In this document: piece after piece, positions 1-11,068 of the stretch
Layout: each line of letters begins with the position of its first letter
Numbering within the stretch: the first letter of the stretch is position 1
Origin: Thermothielavioides terrestris NRRL 8126
Taxonomy: Eukaryota > Ascomycota > Sordariomycetes > Sordariales > Chaetomiaceae
Reading direction: 5' to 3'
Length of the DNA: 64,000 bases
Assembly (NCBI RefSeq): GCF_000226115.1
Contig: NC_016462.1
Span: forward strand, 3,100,001 to 3,164,000
Notes under the pieces: model-generated
Told to the model about the DNA's origin: nothing
What the model saw: the letters and a program-made list of their open reading frames with translations, nothing else
Databases searched by the model: none
Program-made: the position numbers and the translations under genes

Positions 1-1888
1 GCGGCTGTCTTCAAGCAAAATACCGGCACGTCGACGGGCAGTGTCGGCTCGTTTGCCACGCCTGGCTCGGCCAGCCCCAACCTCAACCGTCAGCCTGCTC
101 ACCTGGCCGAGTCGGCCCCGGCAGAGGCTGCTGGGCGGAGCACCAACAACTTCCCCCAGTTTGGGGATGCTGCCGAGTCTCTGAGCACCTCGCGCCAGGT
201 CTCGCCGCCTCTTAGCCAGACCGAGGCGAATCAGGATGCGCAGTCGTCCGCCTCTCCCATGGAGCCTGCGCGGACGGGCCAGAGTTTTGCATCGGGGTCC
301 GGATCGGAGGCGGCGAGGGCTGCCTCACCCGCTTCGGAGACCAAGGCCGCCCCCAGTGCCTTCGCGCCGATCGCGGAAGAGCCGAGCAAGACCCCCGCGA
401 CGGGCACCAACGCGCCTAGTTCCTTTGTGGTAGATCAGGACAAGGCGAAGGAGGACTTCGAGTCGGCGTTTGCCAGCTTCAAGCAGGCCAGGGCCGCGAC
501 CAGTTCGAGCGCTGACACGGCGAAGGCCTTCTCAACCTTCAACACCGAGTTTCCACCCATTTCCGAGCTGGAACGCGATGATGAATCGGACTCAGAGAGC
601 GAGCGGGGTGGGTTTGATGACGACTTTGCTCCGGCTTCCCCGCCATCAAAGCCAGCTGAGGAGGCCCAGTCCAGGTCGGCCTCGCCGAACGTGTCCAAGT
701 CCGCGCCTGATACGGGTGCCGCTGCGGCGTCGGCTGCGGCCGCTGAGCCTGCCTCGAGGTACGATTGATGTTTGCGGCTATGATATTATGTTCATCCAGT
801 GTTTCCCAGTTGTCAAGTCGTGTCTAGTGTCAGAATTTAACTCCACCGCAGCGAGAATCCCGTTCCTACTACTACTGCTTCTACCACCGGGCTCAGCAAT
901 CTCAGTAGTTCCAACGTCGACGACATCTTCGGCGCAGCTGCCGGGTCCCAGCCCGCCGCCGCCGCTAGCTCAGCTAGCCGACCAACAACCGCAGCCACCG
1001 CCACCAAGGGCGCATTTGACGACCTCGACGACGATTTTGAAGGGCTCGAAGATGCCAAAGAGGGTTCGGCCGATGACGACTTCGCTAACATCTCGCGCTC
1101 CGGCCTGGACGACTTCAATCCCGTCTTCGACAGCAGCCCGCCGCCGAGCCAACCCAAGAGCGACTCGGGCCCGGTTTTCGGCACAGAGAGCAGCTTCGAC
1201 TTCGCCTCGCTATCGACGGCCTCAGCGGCGGGCAGCACCGCCGGCGCGGCGTCGCTCTCCTCGCCCTCGGCCGCCGGGCACCAGGCGGGCAGCGCCAGCG
1301 CCGCCAACGCCAAACCGTCCGCCGCCCAGGCAGCAGCCGAGTCCCACGACTGGGACGCGCTTTTCGCCGGCCTCGAATCCGCCGCCACCCCGACCGCGTC
1401 GTCGCACACACTAGCCGGCGGCGACGGCCAGCCCGAGGACCAGCAACAGCAGAACCAGCAGAAGCAACAAGAACAGCAACAGCAGGCTGCAAGACCCGCG
1501 CCGGGCAGGGCGCTGACCGAGGACGGCGAGCACGACGACCCGCTCCTGAAGAACCTCACGGGCATGGGCTACGCGCGCAAGGATGCGCTGGCCGCGCTCG
1601 AGAAGTATGATTATAACCTCGAGAGGGTGAGTACCGGTCTTGATACTGATGCTGTTACTCATGCTGGTGCTACTTGATGTTGGTGTTACCTGATGTTGGT
1701 GTCTACTTGATGTTGTTGCCTACTTGAAGTTGGTGTCTACTTGATGCTGCTAATTGATGCTGGTGTCTACTTGATGCTGCTAATTGATGCTGGTGTCTAC
1801 TTGATGCTGGTGCTACTTTATGCTGGTGCTGGGTGAAGGCTGACTTTCTTGGATGCAGGCGGCGAACTACCTGGCCAGCCAGTCTTAG
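1..1888 (+). CDS. EDE1: EDE1-like endocytic scaffold, C-terminal part with UBA domain (5' partial)
   Basis: Exons 1-758, 852-1626 and 1859-1888; the reading frame is open from base 1, so the N-terminus lies upstream of the window. The visible protein is low-complexity, Ser/Ala/Pro-rich and acidic (repeated DDF and DDL clusters), then a Q-rich stretch, then a C-terminal UBA domain beginning at DPLLKNLTGMGY and ending AANYLASQS-stop. In Ede1/Eps15-type proteins EH domains lie N-terminally and the UBA domain binds ubiquitinated cargo at early endocytic sites; the EH domains would be outside this window. Intron 1 (759-851) is supported because the frame continues after the CAG at 851. Intron 2 splits the UBA domain, and its removal restores the canonical end of the third helix. 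The UBA fold is clear; the EDE1 name is inferred from architecture. Confidence 0.78.
1660..1815 (+). repeat. Minisatellite inside the last EDE1-like intron
   Basis: The 232-bp intron 1627-1858 is mostly imperfect tandem copies of a TTGATGCTGGTGTCTAC-like unit, varying as TTGATGTTGGTG and CTGCTAATTGATG. It sits between a good donor (GTGAGT) and the TTGGATGCAG acceptor, so it lengthens the intron without touching the coding sequence. Length polymorphism between strains is likely. Confidence 0.75.
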
Positions 1889-2951
1889 GTCACAAACGAG
1901 GTCTGTCTGTCTGCTCGCGACGGACGTTGCTGCCCTCCAGACGTGATTTCCAGTTGCCCCTCCATGGAATATCTCTGAGCTAGTGGCAATGCGGCGGGTC
2001 GTTGGGGGACCGGTGGAGCAAGCAGGGTAGCGGGAGGGTTATGTTTACTGTTGGAGTGGAGGAGGGGAGGTGATGAGGGAGTTAGAGCCTTGCGCGAGAG
2101 TGGTTGGTTGGCTAGGTTGTGGTTGCGGGTGCGGTTGTGGCTGTGATTGCTGCTGGGCTGTGATGATGAGTGATACCTTTCTCTCTCTTTTTCTCTTTTT
2201 TTCCCTACACCATCAACCCTTGGATCTGCCCTCTCTTCCTCCTGTCTTGTCCTTACTTTTCCCGTTTCCTTTGTTTTCAAGCGTTTAGCTGGTTGCTTCG
2301 ATTAAGCCGCCCTTTTATCGATCTCCCCCCCGATTCTGCTGAAGCGAATTCTTCTTGGGTTGCATCAACCGGTCGTGGACTCGGGGCAGCGTTCGGTTGC
2401 TGCTGTTGCTGTGTGGTTGTCTCTCTGGATGTGTGGCATCCATCCGTTTAGTCGTTCCTAACCTAATAAACTTCTTATGTGGTCATCTTCCCTCCTTGTG
2501 ATAGACGATGGAGACAGGTGCTGCTGGGAGCGAGGGGGTTTACGAGTGGATTGCAAGGGACATGCCCCTGTGCATGTACCCTTCTGCGTCGAGTCTCTGC
2601 GAATGGGTGAGTGAGTGAGTGTCGGAACGGAATGACACGGTGATGGTGGGGCTAACCGTGTAATGTAAGAACCGAAGGTAAATATTCCGTACCGCGTACG
2701 GATGTCAGTACTCAGTAATTGTATTAGTCAGTAAATTACATCGGACGAGAAAATGTGGGACCAAAGGCGTGGATTTGCCCCTCCAAAGCCTACCTTATTT
2801 TTTTGACTGCCAAAGACTGGCAAAGAACCAAAGCTTGGCTGAGCTGTTGAGCCCACCACCACCGCGAGAACATACGCCTTCTACGCCCGTGCAAAGGACC
2901 AGAAATCACTTAAACATCCAGTTGCGCGGCTAAATTCCAGAAGAAATCGCC
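1889..2951. other. Intergenic region, EDE1-like 3' UTR and DPH3 promoter
   Basis: No credible coding sequence. It contains a pyrimidine-rich tract (about 2170-2290) probably in the 3' UTR of the upstream gene. An AATAAA-like sequence (ccTAATAAActt) lies near 2463. Short ORFs on both strands are low-complexity. Confidence 0.5.
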
Positions 2952-3307
2952 ATGGCCGACGACGAGCACATCGCCATCTACGACGAGATCGAGATCGAGG
3001 ACATGACCTTCGACGAGACGCTCCAAATCTACCACTACCCGTGCCCGTGCGGCGACCGCTTCGAGATCGCGCTCTGCGACCTGCTGGACGGCCAGGACAT
3101 CGGCGTGTGTCCGAGCTGTAGCTTGATGATTCGGGTTATCTACGACGTGGTGAGTTGCGTCGATCCGGAGAGCATCGCTCGCTCTTAATCGCGGTCCGAG
3201 AGCGCGCCGGAATGGGGAAACAGTATCGCTAACTGTTGCGGCTTCAGGAGAATCTGCCAAAGCCGCCAGAGAATCCTGGCAGCGCGCAGGTTGCTGTTGC
3301 TGCTTAA
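2952..3307 (+). CDS. DPH3: Diphthamide biosynthesis protein 3 (CSL zinc finger; Kti11)
   Basis: Exons 2952-3149 and 3248-3307 encode 85 aa, the usual size for this family. It is a redox-active metal protein that donates electrons to the Dph1-Dph2 radical enzyme in the first step of diphthamide formation on EF-2, and also supports Elongator-dependent tRNA wobble modification; it acts in the cytosol. The four metal-ligand cysteines are visible: C31 and C33 in [13 protein letters not shown] and C53 and C56 in VCPSCS. The start sits in a good context (CGCCATGGCC). The intron has a GTGAGT donor and TTCAG acceptor. Reading through it adds twelve residues and a stop, replacing the [10 protein letters not shown] tail. 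Confidence 0.93.
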
Positions 3308-3765
3308 ATGATCGACTTCGACCATCGACTCCTACTGCGGATGATGGGGGACGGGCTCAGATGGGGATGGGCTTAAATGGCCGATGCTCCTGGTTGGGCG
3401 CTTGCCTCCGTCACACAATGCAGCTATCAATCATCGACACAGTTCACCCAGTTGGCAACTGGAACATGGACTCGCCGATGAGACTTTGATCACGTCATCC
3501 GAACCTCACCGGTCACGACAGCGGATGTGTTCAAGAATCGGTACACAACTCCTCCCAAGACGATGACAAAATATCGCCCTTATTAACCAACCCGATTACT
3601 ACACCACCGCACGCCGATGGTGCATCGACAACGACCACCAACACCGCATTCCCCTGCGCCCCTTCCTCCCTTCAACGCAATCACTCCCAGCCTCGCTGCC
3701 CGCTCCGCGTCCCCGCTCGGGCAGCGCCGAGCTCCTCCCTCTGATCAGCGGCAGGCCTCAAAAAC
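3308..3765. other. Convergent intergenic region
   Basis: Space between the 3' ends of DPH3 (+) and the GPI-protein gene (-). The short ORF at 3384-3566 has no domain, signal or biased codon use. Nothing else seen. Confidence 0.5.
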
Positions 3766-4288
3766 TCAAAGTAGCACCATGCCCAGCCCCCCAACAACGG
3801 CCAGTGCCACCAGCGGCGCCTGCACGCCCACCGCGTGGGCGCCTCCGGTGGTGACGGCGCTCGGCGATGGCGAGGGCAAGGTCGGGGTGGCTGTTTGTTG
3901 ACGTCGTTAGCGTTGTTTCTCGTCAGGCTTTGTGCGTTTCTTCTACTTTTTTCCAGCTCGTTTTTATGATCGAGTCTGGGAGGGGGGAAAGAGGTGGGGG
4001 GAGACTGCAGGAAGGGGTGAAAGGGCTTGGGATGGGGAATAGAGGAAGCGGTGAATGGGCTTGACTTGTTTGAATAGGAGACGAATCGAGTGAGAGTGGG
4101 TGTAGAAAGACATGAGTGGAAGAAAACATACACGACGTAGTGGGAGCGCTGGTCGGCGTCGGCGTCGGTCCGGTGATGGTTATTATCGTGACGATGCTCG
4201 GCGAGCCGGCTGCGCCTGTGGTTTGGGCTGCTGCGAACCCTGCGAGACACGCGAAGGCCGAGAGGAACTCTGAAAAACGCATTTTCAT
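3766..4288 (-). CDS. Small predicted GPI-anchored cell-surface protein
   Basis: Exons 4288-4132 and 3890-3766 (minus strand) give 93 aa. The N-terminus MKMRFSEFLSAFACLAGFAAA is a clear signal peptide with an alanine-rich cleavage region. The middle is short and Ser/Thr/Pro-rich (ITGPTPTPTSAPTTS, then TPTLPSPSPS), typical of O-glycosylated wall proteins. The C-terminus GVQAPLVALAVVGGLGMVLL is a hydrophobic tail ending at the stop, the form of a GPI-addition signal. The 241-bp intron (GTATGT to CAG) was chosen because it alone joins signal and tail in frame; without splicing the ORF runs into a poorly conserved-looking stretch. No family recognised. A second in-frame ATG two codons downstream could be used. 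Confidence 0.66.
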
Positions 4289-5057
4289 ATTTAGGTGCTG
4301 CTATTGCGAGCTGGGTTGGTCTGGACTGGGCTCTGCTTGAGTTGTTGTGGAAGTGAGAGGGATAACTGAGGAAGTAACGTGAAGTTCCTTGGGAAGGTAG
4401 GACATTTGCGGGTGGCGAGCGTGTGTTGGCAATAAAAGCTCGGCCCCAGGATCAGTTGGTTGCTTGGGGATAACCATCACCGTCATAACTCACCGTGCGA
4501 TCGTCCCCGCAGACCTGTTGAAGCCATCTGAGTTCATCGTGGTATAATCACTTGAGTAAGGCCCATGCACCGACCTCTCAATCTGGATACCTCGCCTGCC
4601 CGGCATGCATGTTTGGACTCAGCGTGCTTCCGTTCTGGTCGTTCAGGCTTCATCTGAGGCACGGCATTGCACAGATCGATAGGGGAGCCGTGACCTCAGT
4701 GACCTCAGCGCGACGTCATCTCTGGTCCGACCGCCCACCCACCGCCCAAGTTAGCCAGGGGCATCCCACCAGACCTGCCAGCGCACTACCACAGAGTTCC
4801 AAATATGACAAGGCCCTTTGCAAACCATGATCTCGCAATGAAGTCTATTGCATTGTGCGCTCCGCTTTTCTCTTGTCTTTCTTGTCTCGGCAACATCGAC
4901 CACGGCCTGTATCCCCGCACGCAAAGGCTTCCAGACAGATAGATAGGTAGATCAGGTAGAAACCTGGAAGACAGAGAAAATGCCTTTGCAGAAAACAGTT
5001 CCCCCACAGGAGAGCGGGCCACCAACACAGATATCAACACCGGGCCCAGTTCTAATT
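4289..5057. other. Intergenic region
   Basis: Promoter of the GPI-protein gene and 3' flank of the leucyl-tRNA synthetase gene. The ORF at 4552-4830 lacks an ATG start and shows no domain. No RNA gene recognised. Confidence 0.5.
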
Positions 5058-8000
5058 TTAGACGTTCTCGAAGAAGAAGCTCGGCTGCCCCGGCAGGGCC
5101 GACTCGGCCACGGGGGCCTTGACGTCGACCTCGGCGCCGCCGTCGGTCAGGTCGCGCGCCGTCTTGCTGCCCTCCTCGACGACGAGGATCTGCACGCTCT
5201 CGAGGCCGGCGGTGCGCTTCAGGCCTGGGACCATCGCCTGCACGTTTGTTAGATTAGCTATTCATCACAAAACAAAACCAATCGGCTTGGAGGCGAGTAG
5301 CTAGGTGAGGGAGAAAAAGAGAAAGAAAGAAAACGGGCATACCAGCAGCGTCTTCTTCTCGTCGAACGCGAGCTTGCGCTCGAGGACGGCCTGGGCGGGC
5401 TCGCCGTCGCGCAGCCTCTTCTTGAGCGCCTGGACGAAGGGCATGGCCTTCTTCATCTCGCCCATCTTGGCGATGCGGCCGTTGAGCTCCTTGTCGTCGA
5501 TCCGCTGGGCGTTGGCGGCCGGGTCCCAGGCCTCGTTGAGCAGCTCGACGTACTTGGCCTGCCAGGCCGGGAAGGCCTCGGTCATGAAGACGGTCAGCTT
5601 CTTGGGCTTCTTGGGGTCGAAGTCGCTCTGGCGGCCCTTGGCCATCTTCTTGAGCTGCGCCGCCTCGGCCGAGTTGATGCTGGACGACGTCTGCCGCACG
5701 TACTCGCGCGCGGCCGTCAGCGCCGGGTCCGCGGCGGGCACCTCGGGCCAGAGGGCGAAGTGGATGGATTTCTTCTCGCCGAGGATCTCCAGCCAGACGT
5801 ACTCGGCCCAGTGGGGAGCGATGGGTGTGAGGACGAGAGCCTGGAGCCTGATGTACTTGAAGACGAGGTCCCTGTGGAGCGGAATGCCTGCAGCGTTGCA
5901 AGCTTCTCTGTAGGTGTCGCGAGCGTTCAGGAAGTCGTAGTGCGCGGCCTTCAGCGCAAGCTTGTACGAGGTGTCTTCGTAGTGCTTCCTGGCCTCGTGT
6001 ACAAGCGCGTTCATCTCGTTGTCGAAGAGAGCGTCCTGGAAGTCGTTGAGAGGGCCCGTCCTGAGCTTCTCGTCCTTGACTGTCTCCTCGATCCACTCCT
6101 TGTTGGTGTAGAACCTCAGGATGGTGTTGTCGGCCACGTCCTCGACAAAGTTGGAATCCGAGATTCCGTCACCGGCGTCCGCAAGGGCCACGCGGGCGGC
6201 ATCGGCGCCGTATTTCCTCACAACGTCGTCCAGCGTCATGAAGTTACCGGTCGATTTGCTCATCTTCTCGCCGTTCAGCTGGAGATGCCCGTTGGCGCGG
6301 ACCGAGCGAGGCCAGTACTCGCGGGGGAAGAGAGCGATGTGGTTGTACAGCCAGAAGGTCAGGTGGTTGGGAATCAGGTCCTTCCCGCTGACCCGGACAT
6401 CGAGAGGGTAGAAGTACTCAAAGTCCCTCCTCATGCCCTCCAAGGTCTCTCTGGGGATGCCGGACTTGGAGATGAGCTCGTCCGACAGCTGTGTCCGGCA
6501 GAAGACGTAGTCCCAGACCTCGTCAATCATCTGCTCGGGCGCAATGTTGCCCTTGCCCCTCTCCCGGCCAAACAGATCCGTGTGCAGCCACGGGACCAGG
6601 GTATAGTAGGCCATGTAGATGGTCGAATCGCTCAGGCTTTCCACGAGGAAGGTGGGATCCCAGGGAAGCTTGGAGCCCAGGCCGTACGTCCGCGCGCAGG
6701 CCCATTGCCTCAGCCAGTCGAGGACGCCCTTGAAAGCGTGCCGGGTGTCGGGGGAGTAGGTCTCCAGGCCTTTGCCGTCCTTGTTCTCGACGTATTCAAG
6801 GGCGATGTGGCGCCAGCTCTCCTCGCCGTAATCCAGGTACCATTGGTCAAGAAGCGCGACAGTGCTGTAACGGCTGGTTAGCTCCATCCAGGTCATAGCA
6901 GATGAACATCACGAACGCACCATTCATCGCCGGACCTCGACACGACCTTGTTCTCGGGTTCCGCGTAGGCAAAAGCCTCCCCGCGCTTGATGAGCTGCTC
7001 CCTGACCTTGGGCTTCGCAACTTCGACCTTCTCGCCCTTGAAGTCGCCCACCTTCATGACACCCTGGTAGAAACCCTCCTTGTAGGCGAGCTCCTTGGCC
7101 TCCTGGAGCTGCTTCGCGTCCTTCGGGGAGGCAATTTTCAGCTTCTTGACGAGGTGAGGAGCCAGCAGGTCGGACGTCGGTGTCTGGATGATGGGGATGA
7201 TCTCCAGCTCAGCCCACTCCTTCTTGATCCCGTAATACTCGGGCTTCTTGGCGAGCTCTGTCACCATTGCGTAGTCGTCTACTGAAAGTCAGCCGCCCAA
7301 CGTCCATTTCAGCCTGGTCGATGGAGTGGCTTACCAGGAGAGTCAGAGGGCACAGACGTCACAACACCGGTACCCTTGGTGGCCAGGACGGTCTCCATTG
7401 GGAGCACGCGGACCTGGGGATGGAAGCTGAGCGGCGCATGCACAAGGGTTCCGATAAGGTCAGACCCCTGGATATCAACAGCCTTCTCGGGGACACCGTC
7501 TTTCTCGAAGATGCCCTGGTAAGCCATATTCCTGGCCGCCCTCTTAGTGATGACAAAGTACTCCTTCTCAGACGCCTTGAAGACGCCGTAGCGGAGGGCG
7601 GGACCAACGAAGCAGCACACCTGGCCGTACATGGTCTCGGGTCTAAGGGTCGCAGGGCACAGATAGACGGAGGCATCCTCGGGGATCTTGCCCTTGATCG
7701 CCTCGGCGGCCTTGGGGGCCCACTCGAGGACCTTGAGCTTCAGGGCGGTGTATTCCTGCGGGAGGACGCCCTCACCTTCGCTCCGGTCGTGGTCCATGCA
7801 AGGCTGGCCGTCCTTGATGGAGTAGATGGTATAGCGCTTGCCGAACTTGATCTTGTCCAGCTCCTTGAGGCGGTTCATCTGCCACCGCACGAAGGCGTCG
7901 TAGTAGGGGTTCGCGTCGGTCGTCACGAACTGGCGCCGCCAGTCAATGCGGGCTCCGAAATTTGTCAGGTCCTTCTTGCACTCCGGGGGGAAGTACTTCA

Positions 8001-8637
8001 GCCAGTATTGCGGGTCGGCAAAGAGATGGATCTCCTCCAGCGGAATGCCGATGGAGTGCAGAATCTGCCACTGGTACTTCGCCTTGACCGTCTTCGCGGC
8101 GGCCTTGCCCTTCTGAGCGCTGAACTTGGTCAGGTCCTCCTTTGCCCCCTTCTGCGCCGGCACGGCAGCGGCAAGCTCCTCGGCGTCCTCCTCTTCCTTG
8201 TAGCGCTCAAAGTTCTGGCCGAACATCTCGACCTCCTTGACGAGCTTGTCGGCGGAGGCCTTGATGGGCAGGCCGGTGCAGTGGTAGCCGAGCGGGAACA
8301 GGCAGCGCTTGCCCTGCATCCGGGAGAAGCCGGTGTAGAACTCGATCTTGCTGAAGCTGAAGGCATGGCCGGCGTGCAGGCGGCCGTTCATGTAGGGGTA
8401 GGCAATGGTGCCGAAGAACTTGGGGAACTTCTGGCGCAGCTCGTCGGCGCTGATGGAGCCCAGCGGGTACTCGGCGATGGACGGGGCGTCGACCTCGAAC
8501 ACGCGGTCCTGCTGCCACTTGGCCTGGTACTTCTTCTCGATCTCGACCAGGCTGTCGCGCTTCTCGGTGCCCTTGAGCTCCTTCGTCTTGGACACGGCCA
8601 GGTCGGCCATGGCCTTGGGCAGCGCTGTGTCGGCCAT
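5058..8637 (-). CDS. CDC60: Cytosolic leucyl-tRNA synthetase
   Basis: Exons 8637-7335, 7278-6921, 6864-5343 and 5237-5058 encode 1120 aa, close to the eukaryotic cytosolic class Ia enzyme. It charges tRNA-Leu for cytosolic translation. Visible motifs: HIGH-type signature PYMNGRLHAGH (about 81-91), CP1 editing domain with LRPETMYG (about 331) and GTGVVTSVPSDSPDD (about 422-436), DQWYLDYGE near 561, and GEKMSKSTGNF (KMSKS about 754-758). All three introns are short (56-105 bp). The first joins SDSP|DDYAM and the second joins SGDE-C-TVALLDQW using a GTGCGT donor. The chosen ATG (MADTALPK) has a strong context; the frame extends 11 codons further only from a GTG. A CPC-1/Gcn4-type site lies 126 bp upstream. 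Confidence 0.96.
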
Positions 8638-9133
8638 GCTGGGCAGGAACGGCGCAGGTAATGAGTTCACGGTAGTTTGGCTGAGTGAGCGAAGCTGGCT
8701 CCCGGAGCGCCAGGCACACCTTCAAAAATAAACCGGGCCCGTTTGTCGCGTGGCTCGGTTCTTGAGTCAGTCGGGACCCGGGAAATTTTGAATGACTCCG
8801 CTGCCCACCGGGTGCTGCCCGCTAAGGTTTTGGAGGGGCAACGCGGGGTTGTCCGGGCTGTTGCAGGGGGTGGTTGAAGTGGGGTTACTAACGTTACACA
8901 CTCACGGCTTTACCTGACTGTAATTGTACTGTAATTACAGCCCGCGAAGGTACCTCAGGTAGCGTACAAGGGTGGCGCGGTACGGATATCTTCTTTAACT
9001 TCCAGGTTACCCTGGTTGGTCGAATCATCACACTCAGGCCGGGATCACTGCCAAGTCGACTTTTCTCACGACTCCCCCGACTCGACTCACCTCGCGACTC
9101 GTCACTCAGCTTGAGCCCGAGCCCACATCCATC
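8638..9133. other. Divergent promoter region
   Basis: Shared upstream region of the leucyl-tRNA synthetase (-) and the small membrane-protein gene (+). It holds one perfect TGAGTCA and several GACTC half-sites between 9068 and 9110. No ORF of interest. Confidence 0.6.
8763..8769. promoter_or_regulatory. Candidate CPC-1/Gcn4 (cross-pathway control) site
   Basis: TGAGTCA is a perfect match to the palindromic Gcn4/CPC-1 consensus TGA(C/G)TCA. It lies 126 bp upstream of the leucyl-tRNA synthetase ATG. Induction of aminoacyl-tRNA synthetase genes by amino-acid starvation through this factor is well known in fungi; its use here is inference. Confidence 0.5.
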
Positions 9134-9631
9134 ATGTTGCCCACCCTCGTGCGGCGGCTTGCCCAGGCTGCAAAGCCGCAGCTCAATGAGGCGGCTGTGA
9201 ATTACAAATACAAGCTCAAGAAAGTGTGGCCACCCGACATGGGGACCATGAGTCCGCAGCAGCAGTTGCGGTTCGAGAAGAAGTACAAGCGGAGGCTGAA
9301 GCTCGCCTCGGCCAGGCCGCGCTGGGATAAATTCGTGAGGCTGGCGCAGCTGTTCACAGTAACATGTTCGACGCCTTTCTTCGTCCCCAATATACTCCGG
9401 GTCCTTACTGACCCTTGCTCTCAGTTGCGGTATCATACATGGTGCTCTTCATGGATTGGAAGGACGTGCCGACGCCATTTGACTCGGTAGGGCCGCCCTA
9501 TTTCCCGTCTTCCTTTGCGAGCTCGCGGCTGATTCTCGATTCAGGTGCGCGAGAGATTTTGGGGCTTCTTCGGTGTCTTCACCGAGGAGTCGAGGAAGCT
9601 GAAGGATAAGCCCCAGTCCGGCAGGCAGTGA
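9134..9631 (+). CDS. Small conserved single-TM protein, probably mitochondrial
   Basis: Exons 9134-9365, 9425-9486 and 9545-9631 give 126 aa. The N-terminus MLPTLVRRLAQAAKPQL is basic, lacks acidic residues and looks like a mitochondrial presequence. Next comes a highly charged block (KYKLKKVWPPD, LRFEKKYKRRLKLA, RPRWDKFVRLAQ), then one hydrophobic segment (LFTVTFAVSYMVLFMDW), then a short aromatic/charged tail ending GRQ. Intron 2 (GTAGGG to TTCAG) is clear. For intron 1 the only donor that keeps the frame is GTTCGA at 9366, which is non-ideal; the better-looking GTAACA at 9359 breaks the frame. I recall similar small proteins in other fungi but cannot assign a name or function. Confidence 0.7.
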
Positions 9632-9902
9632 CCGGGGCATTGCGCTGCCTGGAGTGTGCCTGTCCACTCTCACCCTTCCATGTATCATACCTGTCCCACC
9701 ACCACCTGGAGTTTGGCGTTGGATACCCGGCCACGAGCGCATGGTTGCTTAGCCCATGGACATGAATGTAGAATGCCAGTGGCTCTCCGCTTTTTGCGAC
9801 CTCGGCCGGCTTGCTGCTTCTCACGCGTTGGCGTTTGTCTGCCCAACCCACGGCCGTCTGTAATTCCACCCAGTGTTCTAACCCACCTTTTACCCGTCAA
9901 TA

Positions 9903-10580
9903 TCACCTCCCTGATGGCCAGACCATGCCCCCCATGCCCAGCCCCGCGCCGAGCCCCGCGCCCAACCCGCCTCCCGAGCGGCCCTCGTTCACCGGCCGCT
10001 TCGCGACGGTGCCCTGCGCCCGCACGCCGGCGACGATGCGGTCCATGTTGGTCTCGACGACGACGCCGCCGACGATCATCTCGCCGAGCGTGGCGTGCAG
10101 GGTCTCGAAGTTGAAGATGAGGTCCAGCTCGCACACGTTCTCGAACAGCCGGTCCAGCGCCTCCACGTACACCTGAATCAGGTCAATCAGCGCCAGCGGC
10201 GACTCGGTCGCCGTCGAGATGATGATGAAGTACAGCGTCGCGTAGCTGCGGTACGTCACGAGCGACGGCACGTCGTTCTGCTCCTGCGCCGACGAGGACG
10301 TGCTGCTCGTTGACGACGCCGCCAGGAGCGGGGGCAGCGGCAGGAAGTTGCAGGACCCGGCCGGGCGGTTGGAGACGAGCGTGAAGATCTCGGAGATGAG
10401 GCGTTGTTGGATGGAGGTGTCCTGTTTCGGCGGGTTTGGGGCGTTAGCGGTTTGTGGGAGGATTGGTAGAGAGATGAAAGCGGAGGTCAAGGACCACGGA
10501 GGGGAACAGACCAGTTGGGTGTAGAATTTGGTGAGCCGCGGTTGGCCTTGGCCGTTGAAGACCAGGAATGCGTTGATCAT
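9903..10580 (-). CDS. APS3: AP-3 adaptor complex sigma subunit
   Basis: Exons 10580-10512 and 10421-9903 encode 195 aa, the family's normal length. It is the small chain of the AP-3 heterotetramer, which sorts cargo from Golgi or endosomes directly to the vacuole. Family hallmarks are visible: MINAFLVFNGQGQPRLTKFY at the start, QQRLISEIFTLVSNRP, YRSYATLYFIIISTATESPL and LDRLFENVCELDLIFNFE in the longin-like core, followed by HATLGEMIVGGVVVETN. A serine-rich insertion (SSTSSTSSSAQEQ) precedes the RSYATLYF strand. The intron (GTCTGT to AACAG) sits after the first 23 codons and joins YTQL to DTSIQQ. The tail is a glycine-rich extension (GLGAGLGAGLGMGG). Its 3' end converges on the small membrane-protein gene 271 bp away. 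Confidence 0.94.
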   Translation of the reverse strand: MINAFLVFNGQGQPRLTKFYTQLVCSPPWSLTSAFISLPILPQTANAPNPPKQDTSIQQRLISEIFTLVSNRPAGSCNFLPLPPLLAASSTSSTSSSAQEQNDVPSLVTYRSYATLYFIIISTATESPLALIDLIQVYVEALDRLFENVCELDLIFNFETLHATLGEMIVGGVVVETNMDRIVAGVRAQGTVAKRPVNEGRSGGGLGAGLGAGLGMGGMVWPSGR

Positions 10581-11068
10581 GGTTGGGAATTTGGGGAGCT
10601 CGGCGGCACTATAACTTCATGGTCTCGTCGCCGTGGAATGGTCGAACTCGCATTCGCTTGGTTAGCGGGTTAGCGGGAGCCATGACGTGCGGCGCTCCAT
10701 GGCTTGGTGCTTGGCCATGGATGGTGGTCGTCAGTGAACGATTTGGCTCGTGCTTTACGTCTCTGTGATATCTGATTGGCTGATCTTGACCGGGGTCGGT
10801 CTTGCCTGCCGGCAATTGCTGCGGTCGAGTGGTTGCTCGATCGTGCGATCCAAGCTCCAGCAGCTGGACCTGCATCAAACTCCCCCGCGTCGGTTCCGAT
10901 CTCGAACGAGGCAGCAAACAGCCTGGGGATCCAAACCATTCTTTCATTCACCGAGCACTTCTCTGTCAGACGAGTATGACTGGCGTGGCGCCGTTGATTG
11001 GACGTTTTCCGATAGCCTTGATTCGGCCGTCAATTTCCCGCTCCAACAGCTCGAGTCCAAATCCAATC
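10581..11068. other. Divergent promoter region, APS3 and frataxin
   Basis: No supported coding sequence; the in-frame upstream ATGs of the frataxin frame lack sequence resembling a leader. Contains a GATTGGCTGATCTTGACC stretch around 10773-10790 with an inverted CCAAT core (ATTGG). Confidence 0.45.

Noticed and set aside
837..1565. 242-codon minus-strand ORF
   Set aside because: Shadow of the low-complexity EDE1-like exon 2, whose frame continues into a UBA domain.
5760..6881. 373-codon plus-strand ORF
   Set aside because: Complement of leucyl-tRNA synthetase exon 3, which has the KMSKS motif; no recognisable protein on this strand.
7267..8661. 464-codon plus-strand ORF opposite leucyl-tRNA synthetase exon 1
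   Set aside because: Shadow frame produced by GC-rich codon bias; the minus strand carries HIGH and editing motifs of a known enzyme.
8638..8670. Upstream extension of leucyl-tRNA synthetase by 11 codons
   Set aside because: The extension begins at GTG; the ATG at 8637 has a strong initiation context.
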